From NCBI GenBank assembly GCA_034111145.1, contig JAWUXU010000019.1, positions 4,215-68,214 on the forward strand: 64,000 bases of DNA, written 5' to 3'. The notes under the pieces were generated by a model. That model worked only from the letters and a program-made list of their open reading frames with translations. It searched no databases and had not been told where the DNA came from. Position numbers and translations under genes: made by a program. Below, one piece after another: positions 18,845-27,301 of the stretch; position 1 is the stretch's first letter, and every line of letters starts with the position of its first letter. Origin of the DNA: Paraglaciecola sp034111145 (GTDB lineage Bacteria > Pseudomonadota > Gammaproteobacteria > Enterobacterales > Alteromonadaceae).

Positions 18845-19936
18845 CTATTTCCAATTGAGTAACGCGGCTTGTACCGCTGCATCGGGTTTCATAGTAGGTA
18901 CAGCAAAGCCTGTGCCAACACCTTTCTTTAGCTGTTGTGATAGCTGTTTTGGATCAATGTCCTGCGCATCAAATTGATAATCTTTAGATACCCCGATCTG
19001 CTCACACCAACTGCAACATTTTTGGTGATAATTAATTGATAACGCTGGAGTATTTGCCATAAATGACATAATTGCTGAGTGTAACCTCATTGATACTGTT
19101 GCCTTAAAACTGGCAATGCGTTGTAATACTTTAAATGGGTTAGGATCGTAAGTAATGTGGGTCATAACGACATCACTTGAAACACGCGACATTATTTTTT
19201 GATGGATGCAAAAATCCCCAAATTGCGAATGATTATTAAAATCCAACAAAAAAATTGGCTCTTGGGTTTGTTGCCAAGTTTGTTCTATCGCAGTCACGGC
19301 CATGTCGATACGTTTTTGCTCATTTTCACTGTTCACCTTGCCAAAAGGATCTACGGCTTGCTGGCAAAAATTAAACATAATCCCATTACGTTCTATATCT
19401 ACTAAACGGTTAGTTTGATGGCAGAGCAATAGTGGTGCGAGATCGAACGTTAACTTTACATTAGCATTAGGTGCGATAGTTTTAGCAATAACTAGACTTT
19501 CTGGATCTCTTATACCAGTGAAACTGCATTCGTTAAGAAACTTGGCGCAGGCTTTTTCTGCTTCAAGCGATTCAAATGGGCCAATACCCACACCCACAGC
19601 TCGGCTGGATTTTCGCCCTGCTAATTTAAGAAGATGACGCTTAAATTCTATATCTTTGCTGCTATGCAACACTGATCCACCACCAAATATCACTTTCTCA
19701 CTTTGTAACGCATTCTTATAATGCGAAAATCGCTGATGACCACGAAAACATGACTCAGGCATAGATTGAATATCGCCAAATTCTTCGCATTTAATCAAAC
19801 CAGCACTGCTGACTTTGTTATGGGTCGCACCCAGTAAATGGTGGCTGGCCCAACGTGTGGCATATAAAAGCGCATCATCACCGGTGTTCTGCATGCCGTA
19901 ATAACCTGTTAGGTAAGCATGATATTGTTTAAACAT
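18845..19936 (-). CDS. Polysaccharide pyruvyl transferase family protein
   Basis: It matches the family that transfers a pyruvate ketal from phosphoenolpyruvate to a sugar: GYYGMQNTGDDALL at the N-terminus, KVIFGGGSVLHSSKD in the first domain and RLHSAIMSFMANTPALSINYH in the second. Pyruvylation gives EPS a negative charge. I prefer the ATG at 19936, preceded by GGTGA, to the one at 19948. The gene overlaps the polymerase gene by 8 nt, indicating translational coupling. Confidence 0.88.
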   Translation of the reverse strand: MFKQYHAYLTGYYGMQNTGDDALLYATRWASHHLLGATHNKVSSAGLIKCEEFGDIQSMPESCFRGHQRFSHYKNALQSEKVIFGGGSVLHSSKDIEFKRHLLKLAGRKSSRAVGVGIGPFESLEAEKACAKFLNECSFTGIRDPESLVIAKTIAPNANVKLTFDLAPLLLCHQTNRLVDIERNGIMFNFCQQAVDPFGKVNSENEQKRIDMAVTAIEQTWQQTQEPIFLLDFNNHSQFGDFCIHQKIMSRVSSDVVMTHITYDPNPFKVLQRIASFKATVSMRLHSAIMSFMANTPALSINYHQKCCSWCEQIGVSKDYQFDAQDIDPKQLSQQLKKGVGTGFAVPTMKPDAAVQAALLNWK

Positions 19937-21197
19937 GTGATTCACCATTTCGCAAATTTTTAAAGGTCAGGCCAAGCCAGAACAAAGCAGGCCAATAAAG
20001 ATAGGCAAGAATTTCTAAGTTTTCAAAAAAACTGTAACAGGTGAACACAACTAAAAAACACATAGCAGCACATGCCTGCACATTGTGGGCCGAGAATACA
20101 AATAGGTAGATAAGGCTTAGTAACATTGGGATTGCCAAAGCAAGTAACCCAACTAGCCCTTTAACAAAAAGCAAACCATACCAAGTATGGTGTGAGCCTA
20201 TTGGCATAAATTCGACCAGTTTAGGTCCCGATTCAACCATGCCATGGCCCCATATTAGCGCTTCATCACGCCAGCGTTGTAACGCCAAGTTTTCTAAGGC
20301 TGCACGTACTCTGGTTGATGCGGGGCGGGCTTCTTTAACTTGTTGAAAGGCATCCATCACCCCTTCGTAAATAGGTTCACCCAATAACAAAATAATCGGT
20401 AACAGAAAACCTAGACCAAGCAATAACCATGGGTTTTTCAACAGACGAGTAAACAAGAACAACGGTATTATCATAATGAAAATTGCCCAGCCTGCTCGTG
20501 ACTGAGACAACAATGCCATCGTCACACAACCGGCTATACCCCAATTTCTCCATAATATGTCTTTTTCTTGTAAGCAGAAAATCACAAAAATGCAGCTCAA
20601 AAATCCAGCAGCGGTTGCCCACGGTGCAAAAAACTGCCAGCGACCAGCTCCTGTCTCTGGGTTTAATCCGTATAAACTAACCATAAAGAAGTTATCACCT
20701 GCCCCACCCAAAATATGTAATGGAGAAATAAATAACTGCCCGGGTAAATTCGCCACATATAGGGCAATAGTTATTACACCAAAAATAGCGGTGTGTTTGC
20801 CTACAACACATACGGCTCTAATGAGACTTTCAGGCTTAAGATCCACCACTGCCCCTAATAAAGGAAACAAACCCAACAAGGCCCAACCTTTAGCCCAACC
20901 CACTGTGCTTTTTATGGTTTGAAAGGTGCCTAGTGACCAATCGGCGTGACCTACCCACAAGCTAATTAACATTACCAACATACCAAGCCCCCATAACCAC
21001 ACAATCATGGGTACTTGTTTGAAGCAATTTTCACCTTCAACAAAGGTCCGTAACACAACAAGACCTAGGACAGTCCAGCCTAATGCTGAGCCAGTAATGT
21101 ATAACCCACCAATTGCATAAATCGGATAGGTAAATATTAGGGCCCAACAAATTAACTTTTCTTCAAAAGTACCTTGATGATGCGTCTGCGATTGCAT
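19929..21197 (-). CDS. Wzy-like polysaccharide polymerase (O-antigen ligase family)
   Basis: A 422-residue protein with about ten to twelve hydrophobic helices and a large periplasmic loop. It contains SQSRAGWAIFIMIIPLF, the family signature near the end of the loop-flanking helices, and GSHHTWYGLLFVKG. Such proteins polymerise lipid-linked repeat units in the periplasm or ligate chains. Within a locus that has a flippase, chain-length protein and Wza, the polymerase role is more likely. It overlaps the chain-length gene by 46 nt. Confidence 0.82.
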   Translation of the reverse strand: MQSQTHHQGTFEEKLICWALIFTYPIYAIGGLYITGSALGWTVLGLVVLRTFVEGENCFKQVPMIVWLWGLGMLVMLISLWVGHADWSLGTFQTIKSTVGWAKGWALLGLFPLLGAVVDLKPESLIRAVCVVGKHTAIFGVITIALYVANLPGQLFISPLHILGGAGDNFFMVSLYGLNPETGAGRWQFFAPWATAAGFLSCIFVIFCLQEKDILWRNWGIAGCVTMALLSQSRAGWAIFIMIIPLFLFTRLLKNPWLLLGLGFLLPIILLLGEPIYEGVMDAFQQVKEARPASTRVRAALENLALQRWRDEALIWGHGMVESGPKLVEFMPIGSHHTWYGLLFVKGLVGLLALAIPMLLSLIYLFVFSAHNVQACAAMCFLVVFTCYSFFENLEILAYLYWPALFWLGLTFKNLRNGESHV

Positions 21198-22543
21198 AAC
21201 ACTGTCACTCCTGAAGTAATGAATAAGAAACCCACCAAACCTGCCACTAAACCTAGTTCTGTTATAGGACTGTGGATTTCAGTAGGAAGGGAAGGTTGAG
21301 TTAATAGCTGTAAAACAGGGTAAGAAGCAAACACATCGGCTTTACCCGCTTCAAGTCTAGCTGCGGCCGAAGTAAATATTGCCTCAGCTAAATCGAACTC
21401 ACGCTGCAAACGGTCTAATACTGCTGACTCGCGGGCATAAATTTTAAGTTGATCTTTTAGGTGTAATTCAGAACGTTGTAAATCGGCAATCTGTGCTTTG
21501 ATACCCTGCCCTTTGGCTGACGCCTCTATCAAATCGGCAAACATTTGAGCGCGCTTCGGGTTTGCTTCTAAATCTAGGCTACTAAAAACACTTGCCGCAT
21601 GAGGTCCAGCGATGTTACTACTACGAGTAAGTAACGCAGAGCGAGCAGCTCGGTAACGTTGTAGCTCAGCAACGACTTTAGGGTGCCCTTCTCCCCAACG
21701 AGACTGATACTCAGACAAATGTGAGGTGCTAACGTCTAATTCTTTAAGTAATCCACGAAACTCTACGTCAGACTGTAAGATAAAAGCTTTGCCGGCTAAA
21801 TCAGCCGATACCCCTAAATTTTTGCCCAAGCCATAAACGTAGTCGCTTAAATTAGAGACGTCTGCATGTAAATAAAGTTGTTTTTCTTTGATGGTTTGTA
21901 AGCTGACAACCAACAGATTGAATTGGTCTTGCGACACCAAAGACGAACTCTCTTGAAACCGCAATATATTGGCACGAGCTTCATTTAATCTAATCCGATA
22001 TTCTTTGAGTACACCTTGAATGCTCTCATCTCGATGTGAGACTTCATCTGCTCGTAATCGGTTTAGCTCTTCCTGTAAGCTATAATAAAGGGCCCATGCT
22101 TTTGCTTCAGCTTGTTTAGCACTGGTGCCTGTGATGCTTATGGCCAAAATAGAAGTTTGTTCTGTTAGGTTGATTTTTGGCTGACCAAATTCTTCAGATG
22201 ATAACGATACACTCTTACTGGCTAGATTTAACACACCAATACTTAACAGCATTTCCTTGTAATTGACTCTTGGGTTAAATCCACCAGCCGAAAATGGAGC
22301 ACTGGTTTGAGATACCACTTGACCAACATTATCGATAATTACGCTAGACGATGCGCCAGTGCCTGGTAAAACTAGTTCCAAGTCACTTTTATAAACAGGA
22401 GCCTTATTCAGATAAAGCATCACCATTGAGGCAACTAACGAATAACCACAAATACACAATACTAAATGTGGCCATTTTACCAGACGATAAAACTGTGACC
22501 TGAGTCGCTGATAACTTGTTGGGATGGCAATAGGATAATGCAT
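21152..22543 (-). CDS. GumC/Wzz-like chain-length determinant without a kinase domain
   Basis: 463 residues with one membrane helix near each end (about 28-46 and 428-447) and a long periplasmic coiled-coil region between them. This is the architecture of polysaccharide co-polymerases. The proline-containing segment before the last helix (LLTQPSLPTEIHSPIT) is typical. There is no C-terminal Walker motif or tyrosine cluster, so any kinase partner would be a separate protein; none is encoded in the locus. It starts 9 nt after the wza-like gene and would link polymerase and exporter. Confidence 0.85.
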   Translation of the reverse strand: MHYPIAIPTSYQRLRSQFYRLVKWPHLVLCICGYSLVASMVMLYLNKAPVYKSDLELVLPGTGASSSVIIDNVGQVVSQTSAPFSAGGFNPRVNYKEMLLSIGVLNLASKSVSLSSEEFGQPKINLTEQTSILAISITGTSAKQAEAKAWALYYSLQEELNRLRADEVSHRDESIQGVLKEYRIRLNEARANILRFQESSSLVSQDQFNLLVVSLQTIKEKQLYLHADVSNLSDYVYGLGKNLGVSADLAGKAFILQSDVEFRGLLKELDVSTSHLSEYQSRWGEGHPKVVAELQRYRAARSALLTRSSNIAGPHAASVFSSLDLEANPKRAQMFADLIEASAKGQGIKAQIADLQRSELHLKDQLKIYARESAVLDRLQREFDLAEAIFTSAAARLEAGKADVFASYPVLQLLTQPSLPTEIHSPITELGLVAGLVGFLFITSGVTVLCNRRRIIKVLLKKS

Positions 22544-22552
22544 AATAGTTAC

Positions 22553-23854
22553 CTAAAACAATAATGAAAATGGACTTAACACATCAACAATAGTGCGGGC
22601 GACATCGCGTAAATTGGTAATGTCCGAGTCGTAACAAGCAATAGCATCGTTGGGCATGACATAAGGGTTAATATCATCACGGTTGGCCTGTCTCATTAAT
22701 TGCTCGACAGAACGTTCGATTACTTGTGTTTGATTAGTGATAGGATGAATACTGGCTAAAATCACTTTACGTGAAGCATTAGTCCACTCCTTACCACCCA
22801 CACAGTTGGCTGAAACTGCAGCTTGTAATAATTTTGTACCATAGGGTAAATTAGTTGAATATCGCCCTACTCCCGCACTTGAATTATTTTCTGCAGAATC
22901 AATCAGATTAGACATAAAAACTCTAAAACGCTTAGGTGTAATTTGGCTAGGTCTAACTAAATGGGCTTGAAAACATCCCGTGCTAGGCACAATCACCTGA
23001 TCGCCATCGATAAGCGGGTAATCTTTGACTGGCAAGCCAGACAATATGCCCGATAAGTCGACTTCAATCTGCCATCCTTGGCGAATTAGGATAACTTGAT
23101 CGAGCTTAGCATCGGGTCTCGCACCATAGGCTGTTCGAATGGCTTCTGATAAGAGTCTTTTATTACTGTAATCACCTGAAGCAACTACTCTTTGGTCTAT
23201 TTTCTTATTTTCACGTGCACTGTTTATCCTGACCCTACCCGCTTGAAATACCGCGCCAGTAACCGGTACTTCTATTGCTGCTAAGTGTAAAACCTTAATA
23301 TGCACTGTGGCGGTAGCAGGACGAAATATGTTGGCTTTGATTAACGCAATTTCTACCCGTTCTGACAATTCTCTTGGCGACATACCAGATGCATAGATGG
23401 GTTCAAGAATGGGTAACGTGAGTAAACCTTGGTTGTCTAATACATAACTACCGTTAAATCCTTCTCCATACTCCATCATGATTTCAATCATATCTCCTGG
23501 GCTAAGTGGTAATGTGTTTCGTGCAGGGTTCATTTCTGAAGGTAATGGTGCTTGGCTTGGAGCAGAAGACAAAATAGGTTTATCAACACGATAGTTAAGC
23601 GACGCCGCAAAGTTTAAACGCTCATCACACAGTAATTGTGTAGCAAATACCTTACCCGGAGCACTCTGCTGAGTGAATAACTCGCCATTTGTGTTTTTAA
23701 CCCCATAAAAACTAGAAGAAGAGTTTTCGATTTTTTGCAAGCTATGTTGCTGAGCGCAACCTATTAATAAACAAAGAACAAAAAAAATAAAAAAAGTACT
23801 CACCACTGTAGTTATTTTAATGTTTTGCATTAAATTGAATAGAATGGACTTCAT
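22553..23854 (-). CDS. Wza-like outer-membrane polysaccharide exporter, lipoprotein
   Basis: I choose the ATG at 23854, which has GGAG seven nt upstream; the ATG at 23866 overlaps that site. A lipobox (LLIGC) follows a long signal segment. The Poly_export domain (NTLPLSPGDMIEIMMEYGEG) is followed by SLBB-type regions (EVPVTGAVFQAGRVRINS; ANRDDINPYVMPNDAIACYDSD). It would form the outer-membrane channel for the finished polymer. It is the first gene of a six-gene operon (to 16966) and has a sigma-54-like promoter about 50-65 nt upstream with paired palindromes beyond. Confidence 0.9.
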   Translation of the reverse strand: MKSILFNLMQNIKITTVVSTFFIFFVLCLLIGCAQQHSLQKIENSSSSFYGVKNTNGELFTQQSAPGKVFATQLLCDERLNFAASLNYRVDKPILSSAPSQAPLPSEMNPARNTLPLSPGDMIEIMMEYGEGFNGSYVLDNQGLLTLPILEPIYASGMSPRELSERVEIALIKANIFRPATATVHIKVLHLAAIEVPVTGAVFQAGRVRINSARENKKIDQRVVASGDYSNKRLLSEAIRTAYGARPDAKLDQVILIRQGWQIEVDLSGILSGLPVKDYPLIDGDQVIVPSTGCFQAHLVRPSQITPKRFRVFMSNLIDSAENNSSAGVGRYSTNLPYGTKLLQAAVSANCVGGKEWTNASRKVILASIHPITNQTQVIERSVEQLMRQANRDDINPYVMPNDAIACYDSDITNLRDVARTIVDVLSPFSLLF

Positions 23855-23904
23855 CAAATACTCCATGACTAACCCCTAGCTTTTATCACTGATGTACTTG
23901 ACTT

Positions 23905-23921
23905 TGCAGTAACTAGGCCAA
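23905..23921 (-). promoter_or_regulatory. Candidate sigma-54 promoter of the wza-like operon
   Basis: On the minus strand TTGGCCTAGTTACTGCA carries the invariant GG (23919-23918) and GC (23907-23906) exactly ten nt apart, within TGGC and TGCA contexts. Transcription would begin near 23894, about 40 nt before the ATG. Matches outside the invariant bases support it, but it is a hand assignment. Confidence 0.55.
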
Positions 23922-23980
23922 GCGACATGAAATCATAACACACTGTTTTATATGGCTTTATATTTTAATTTCAATTGAAA

Positions 23981-24038
23981 TTTGCATTCTGCAAAGGTAT
24001 TCGCAGCTATTTTTGACTTGCTATATGCGAATTGCGAA
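23981..24038. promoter_or_regulatory. Paired palindromes upstream of the wza-like operon
   Basis: TTTGCATTCTGCAAA (23981-23995) fits TTYGCANNNTGCRAA perfectly, and TATGCGAATTGCGAA (24024-24038) fits 10 of 12 positions. Their centres are 43 bp apart, about four helical turns, and lie roughly 95 and 137 bp upstream of the presumed start. That is the usual distance for sigma-54 enhancer sites. The same motif is paired before the flippase gene. Confidence 0.55.
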
Positions 24039-24123
24039 AAAAATTGAGGGATAAAGCGAGGTAAATTTGCGATAAACAGACATGTGCGGGTAATTTATTT
24101 GTCGTCGATTTTTATATTAGCAA

Positions 24124-24837
24124 CTAATACGCTCCTTTAGCCCGAATGACACAAGGTAAGGTTACTAGTAATATTTTAATATCATAGCCGAAGCTTTGTT
24201 GTTGAAGATAACGATGGTCTAACGCGACTTGGGTATCAAAGTCGGTATCTGCCCTACCTGATACTTGCCATAAACCTGATAAACCAGGCATACCATTAAG
24301 ACGACATAGCGCTGAGATAGGGTATGCATTCACCTCAATAGCTAAGGCAGGGCGGGGGCCAATTAATGCCATGTCACCTTTGACAATGTTGATCAATTGT
24401 GGAAGTTCGTCGATAGAAAACTTACGAATAAATGCACCAACTACAGAAATACGTGGATCATTTTTATATTTTTTACAAATACCGTCACGATCACTACTAA
24501 TAGGGTCAGGTTCGGAATAACGAGGATCAGTTTTTAAATACATTGAACGAAATTTATACATTTTAAAGTGACGCCCATATTTACCGATTCGGTCTTGGCT
24601 AAAAAAACAACTACCACTACTTTCCATTCGAATAAGTAGCATAGCCAGAAGTAATAAGGGTGATAAAATCAATATGCCAATCACGGCTCCTAAACGTTGT
24701 ATAAACATAGGAATACCGTTATGTTTGCCAGTATTTTTTACTCGCAGACTAGCAGTAAAGTTTTCGTTATTAGCAGTCATTTTTCTGGCATAAATATACT
24801 GATCGATAGTTGGACTTAAAATAATAGAATCAATCAT
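24124..24837 (-). CDS. Initiating sugar-phosphate transferase (polyprenyl-phosphate type)
   Basis: 237 residues of the bacterial sugar transferase family: one N-terminal membrane helix (about residues 45-65), then FKMYKFRSMYLKTD, DELPQLINIVKGDMALIGPRPA and GLSGLWQVSGRAD, all intact. It lacks the four-helix N-terminal module of WcaJ/WbaP and corresponds to the minimal catalytic form. It transfers a sugar-1-phosphate from UDP-sugar to undecaprenyl phosphate, the first step of repeat-unit assembly. It begins 2 nt after the WecG-type gene, so the two are co-transcribed. Confidence 0.9.
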   Translation of the reverse strand: MIDSIILSPTIDQYIYARKMTANNENFTASLRVKNTGKHNGIPMFIQRLGAVIGILILSPLLLLAMLLIRMESSGSCFFSQDRIGKYGRHFKMYKFRSMYLKTDPRYSEPDPISSDRDGICKKYKNDPRISVVGAFIRKFSIDELPQLINIVKGDMALIGPRPALAIEVNAYPISALCRLNGMPGLSGLWQVSGRADTDFDTQVALDHRYLQQQSFGYDIKILLVTLPCVIRAKGAY

Positions 24838-24839
24838 GA

Positions 24840-26144
24840 TTAAAATCCTCGACTTGCGCGATTCAAAATAAAGGTACGGATCAAAAATAATGGGTTGCCA
24901 ATCACGTAACGTTTAAATTTACTTTTTGGCTCTTGTATTAGTCTCCACACCCATTCCATACCCAATTCACGCATCCACATAGGTGCTCTTGAAATATTTT
25001 TTGAGCAGAAATCAAACAATCCACCTACTGCTAATGCTGTGCGGCAAGTAAGTTTTGGAGCGTTGTCTTGTAACCACTCTTCTTGGACCGGTGAACCCAT
25101 AGCTAAAAGTAAAATGCCTGCATTAGACTGATTGATTCGATTTACAACCTCTGTCCCTTCACAACGGTCAAAGTATCCATGTTCAGCCCCAGCGATACGC
25201 AACGCTGGGTATTGCTGACAAAGGATTTTTGCAGTGGCGATAGCGACTCCAGGTATAGCCCCAAGAAAGTAGATTGAAATTCCTTGAGCCTGAGCGGCTT
25301 CGCATAAGAAAGGCAACATATCTGTGCCATTGACATTATCTTTGATGTTAATACCGAGGGTTTTTGCGGCTAACCTTAAGCCAGAACCGTCTGCAAAACT
25401 GCGGTCAGCCTTGTTTAGGTTTACACCAAGCGCAGGATATTTGGCGCTTAAGTTGACTGAGTTAACATTCACAAAACAGCCTACCTTACAGCCCTTAACC
25501 TTTTTTTCGGTATTTATTAAGGACTTTTGTCCAGACATGACCCAGTCCACAGCATCATTCATAGTATCGTTGTTAATTTCCAACCCAAATAAATTAAAAG
25601 TCGCAGGGGTTGATAACTCAGACTTATTATTGCTGTATAACAATTTGGCTATCACAGCTTTTAATAATAGTGATAAATACCCTATTCGGTTGGCAGAAAA
25701 TTGCTTTTCAAGTAATACCGTTTTCTCGATGCTGGCTAAACCACTAGCTTGATGCAAAGTAACTGCATCAAATAGGCCCGCAGGAATAAAATAATAAGGC
25801 TGTAAACGTGTTGATTGCTGTTTACTCAATTCAATGTCAACCGGCATACCACACAAACTAATGCGTTTGTTCAATACAGCCCATAACATAGGTAACCCCC
25901 TAAACAGACCAGAGCTAAAGTACTGGTATTGCACAGGTCTACCAAGACAGTCTTGTTTACTAAAGTATTCAAAAACTGCTTTGCCTTTGACTAGAGATAA
26001 AGCAATATTTAACACAAAAATTGGTAGGCTCACTAATAATAAACAAGCGCTAATTGGGCGATTAAGTTCTGCGCCTAAATAACGTTTTTGCTGGGTATCG
26101 ACAACACGACTTCTTACATGAAGTACAAATGGTTTAGCTGACAT
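24840..26144 (-). CDS. WecG/TagA-type glycosyltransferase fused to a degenerate sugar-transferase domain
   Basis: The C-terminal part (about residues 190-400) is a GT26 WecG/TagA/CpsF enzyme: FVNVNSVNL, RSFADGSGLRLAAKTLG, VNGTDMLPFLC and LLAMGSPVQEEWL. It would add the second sugar to the polyprenyl-linked acceptor. The N-terminal 170 residues resemble a polyprenyl sugar-phosphate transferase, with a hydrophobic helix, a CLGRPVQYQYFSSGLF region and GLPMLWAVLNKRISLCGMP in place of ELPQL...GDMSLVGPRP. The catalytic Asp-Glu and GPRP are lost, so this half is probably inactive and may serve as a membrane anchor or partner. The intact transferase is encoded directly downstream. Confidence 0.82.
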   Translation of the reverse strand: MSAKPFVLHVRSRVVDTQQKRYLGAELNRPISACLLLVSLPIFVLNIALSLVKGKAVFEYFSKQDCLGRPVQYQYFSSGLFRGLPMLWAVLNKRISLCGMPVDIELSKQQSTRLQPYYFIPAGLFDAVTLHQASGLASIEKTVLLEKQFSANRIGYLSLLLKAVIAKLLYSNNKSELSTPATFNLFGLEINNDTMNDAVDWVMSGQKSLINTEKKVKGCKVGCFVNVNSVNLSAKYPALGVNLNKADRSFADGSGLRLAAKTLGINIKDNVNGTDMLPFLCEAAQAQGISIYFLGAIPGVAIATAKILCQQYPALRIAGAEHGYFDRCEGTEVVNRINQSNAGILLLAMGSPVQEEWLQDNAPKLTCRTALAVGGLFDFCSKNISRAPMWMRELGMEWVWRLIQEPKSKFKRYVIGNPLFLIRTFILNRASRGF

Positions 26145-26505
26145 ATCGTTTTCCCTTCAATGTTGACTTTAATTTACTTAGAGTGTTTTATCTCTCTAAA
26201 ATCAGCTCTCTTTAGGAGCCGTTATTAGTCACACTGCGTATCTTGTGCCAACTTCAAAAATAATTACAACGCTTTGTTAATAAAGGAATATTTTTTATGT
26301 ATAGGGGTATATATGAATATAATTTTCATTTTAAAATGCAAATCGATAATCTTTTTTATTACGAGAATACGCTAAAAGTGAGTGAGGTTTGAGGACTTGA
26401 TTTATTGGCAACCTAATGTGCTGAATGGCTTGGCCTAGTCGAATTTTGGTCGACTAGTATTAGTCAAGCATGCACCCAAACGATGAGGTACTTATTTTGG
26501 TTTAC
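26145..26505. other. Intergenic region holding the WecG-unit promoter
   Basis: About 360 bp, AT-rich, without a gene. It contains the sigma-54-like promoter at 26235-26250 and a half-site TGCAAATC at 26337-26344 that resembles half of the EPS palindrome, about 110 bp upstream of the presumed start. Confidence 0.5.
26235..26251 (-). promoter_or_regulatory. Candidate sigma-54 promoter of the WecG/sugar-transferase unit
   Basis: Minus-strand TTGGCACAAGATACGCA has a perfect -24 TGGCAC, then the -12 GC exactly ten nt after GG. The start would be near 26224, leaving an 80-nt leader. This is the best -24 match in the locus. Confidence 0.6.
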
Positions 26506-27237
26506 TTAAATACGGCGGAACTCAGAATAACGCTGCAACACTGATGCGGTTAGTTTAGTCAGTTTATCTTCATGATAATATAATTGGCTTTTTGTCTTAA
26601 TAAAGACATCACATTTTCTGAATAATTTAGTCAATCGAGCCAGAGCTTTGTGACTTAGGTTGAGCCATAAGTTTGTGCGTAAAGGTCCAAAACTAAAATG
26701 CCGAATGTAGTCGTTTAACTCTAGGTCGTAAGTATTGTTCCAACTCCGGTTTAGGGTGCTCACAAATTGACAATCTTTAGTGTATTGAATTATATGACCA
26801 TTCTCACCCCAACCAACATCGTTTTCAGCCAATATTGGTTGATGCCTAGCGGTTATAATAGTCTTAAACAATCGACGTACCTTGCTATGATTTTTTATCA
26901 ATATAACGCCTGAGTTGTATCGTCCACTGTAACTTTTTGCCAAATACAAATATTTTTCAGGCAATAACACACTGTTTATATTGGGCGTATGTGTTTGAAT
27001 AAATGCATCAGCGTCCACAAACAATACTGTATCGTAACCACTTTCTAAAGCTTCAACCATTAAGGTTAATTTTAACCAACAACACTCCACTCCGATAGAG
27101 GTGGCATAAGGGCGAGTGACAACCTGATATGCATAATTGTGTCGATATGCATAACGTTTATGTGACGCTATACAGTCTTTATACAGCCATTGGTAACCGT
27201 TCAGTGCAATGCTAAATACCAGTACGTTGTTTTTCAT
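26506..27237 (-). CDS. Glycosyltransferase, GMA12/MNN10-like
   Basis: 243 residues similar to the galactosyltransferase GMA12/MNN10 group: YQWLYKDCIASHKRYAYRHNYAYQVV, a central FVDADAF metal site (DxD) and GRYNSGVILIKN. No signal peptide is seen, so it probably acts in the cytoplasm on nucleotide sugars. It forms a single-gene unit before the WecG unit, with its own sigma-54-like promoter. Membership in the EPS pathway is inferred from position and shared promoter type. The acceptor is unknown. Confidence 0.75.
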   Translation of the reverse strand: MKNNVLVFSIALNGYQWLYKDCIASHKRYAYRHNYAYQVVTRPYATSIGVECCWLKLTLMVEALESGYDTVLFVDADAFIQTHTPNINSVLLPEKYLYLAKSYSGRYNSGVILIKNHSKVRRLFKTIITARHQPILAENDVGWGENGHIIQYTKDCQFVSTLNRSWNNTYDLELNDYIRHFSFGPLRTNLWLNLSHKALARLTKLFRKCDVFIKTKSQLYYHEDKLTKLTASVLQRYSEFRRI

Positions 27238-27284
27238 GACTTCACCACTTTGATACTAATTTCAGATGTTTTATATGGTGACCT

Positions 27285-27301
27285 AGCAAGAAGTAATCCA
27301 A
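27285..27301 (-). promoter_or_regulatory. Candidate sigma-54 promoter of the GMA12-like gene
   Basis: Minus-strand TTGGATTACTTCTTGCT has GG and GC ten nt apart and a full -12 TTGCT. The predicted start near 27274 is about 37 nt before the ATG. No good copy of the palindrome was found at the expected distance. Confidence 0.45.
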
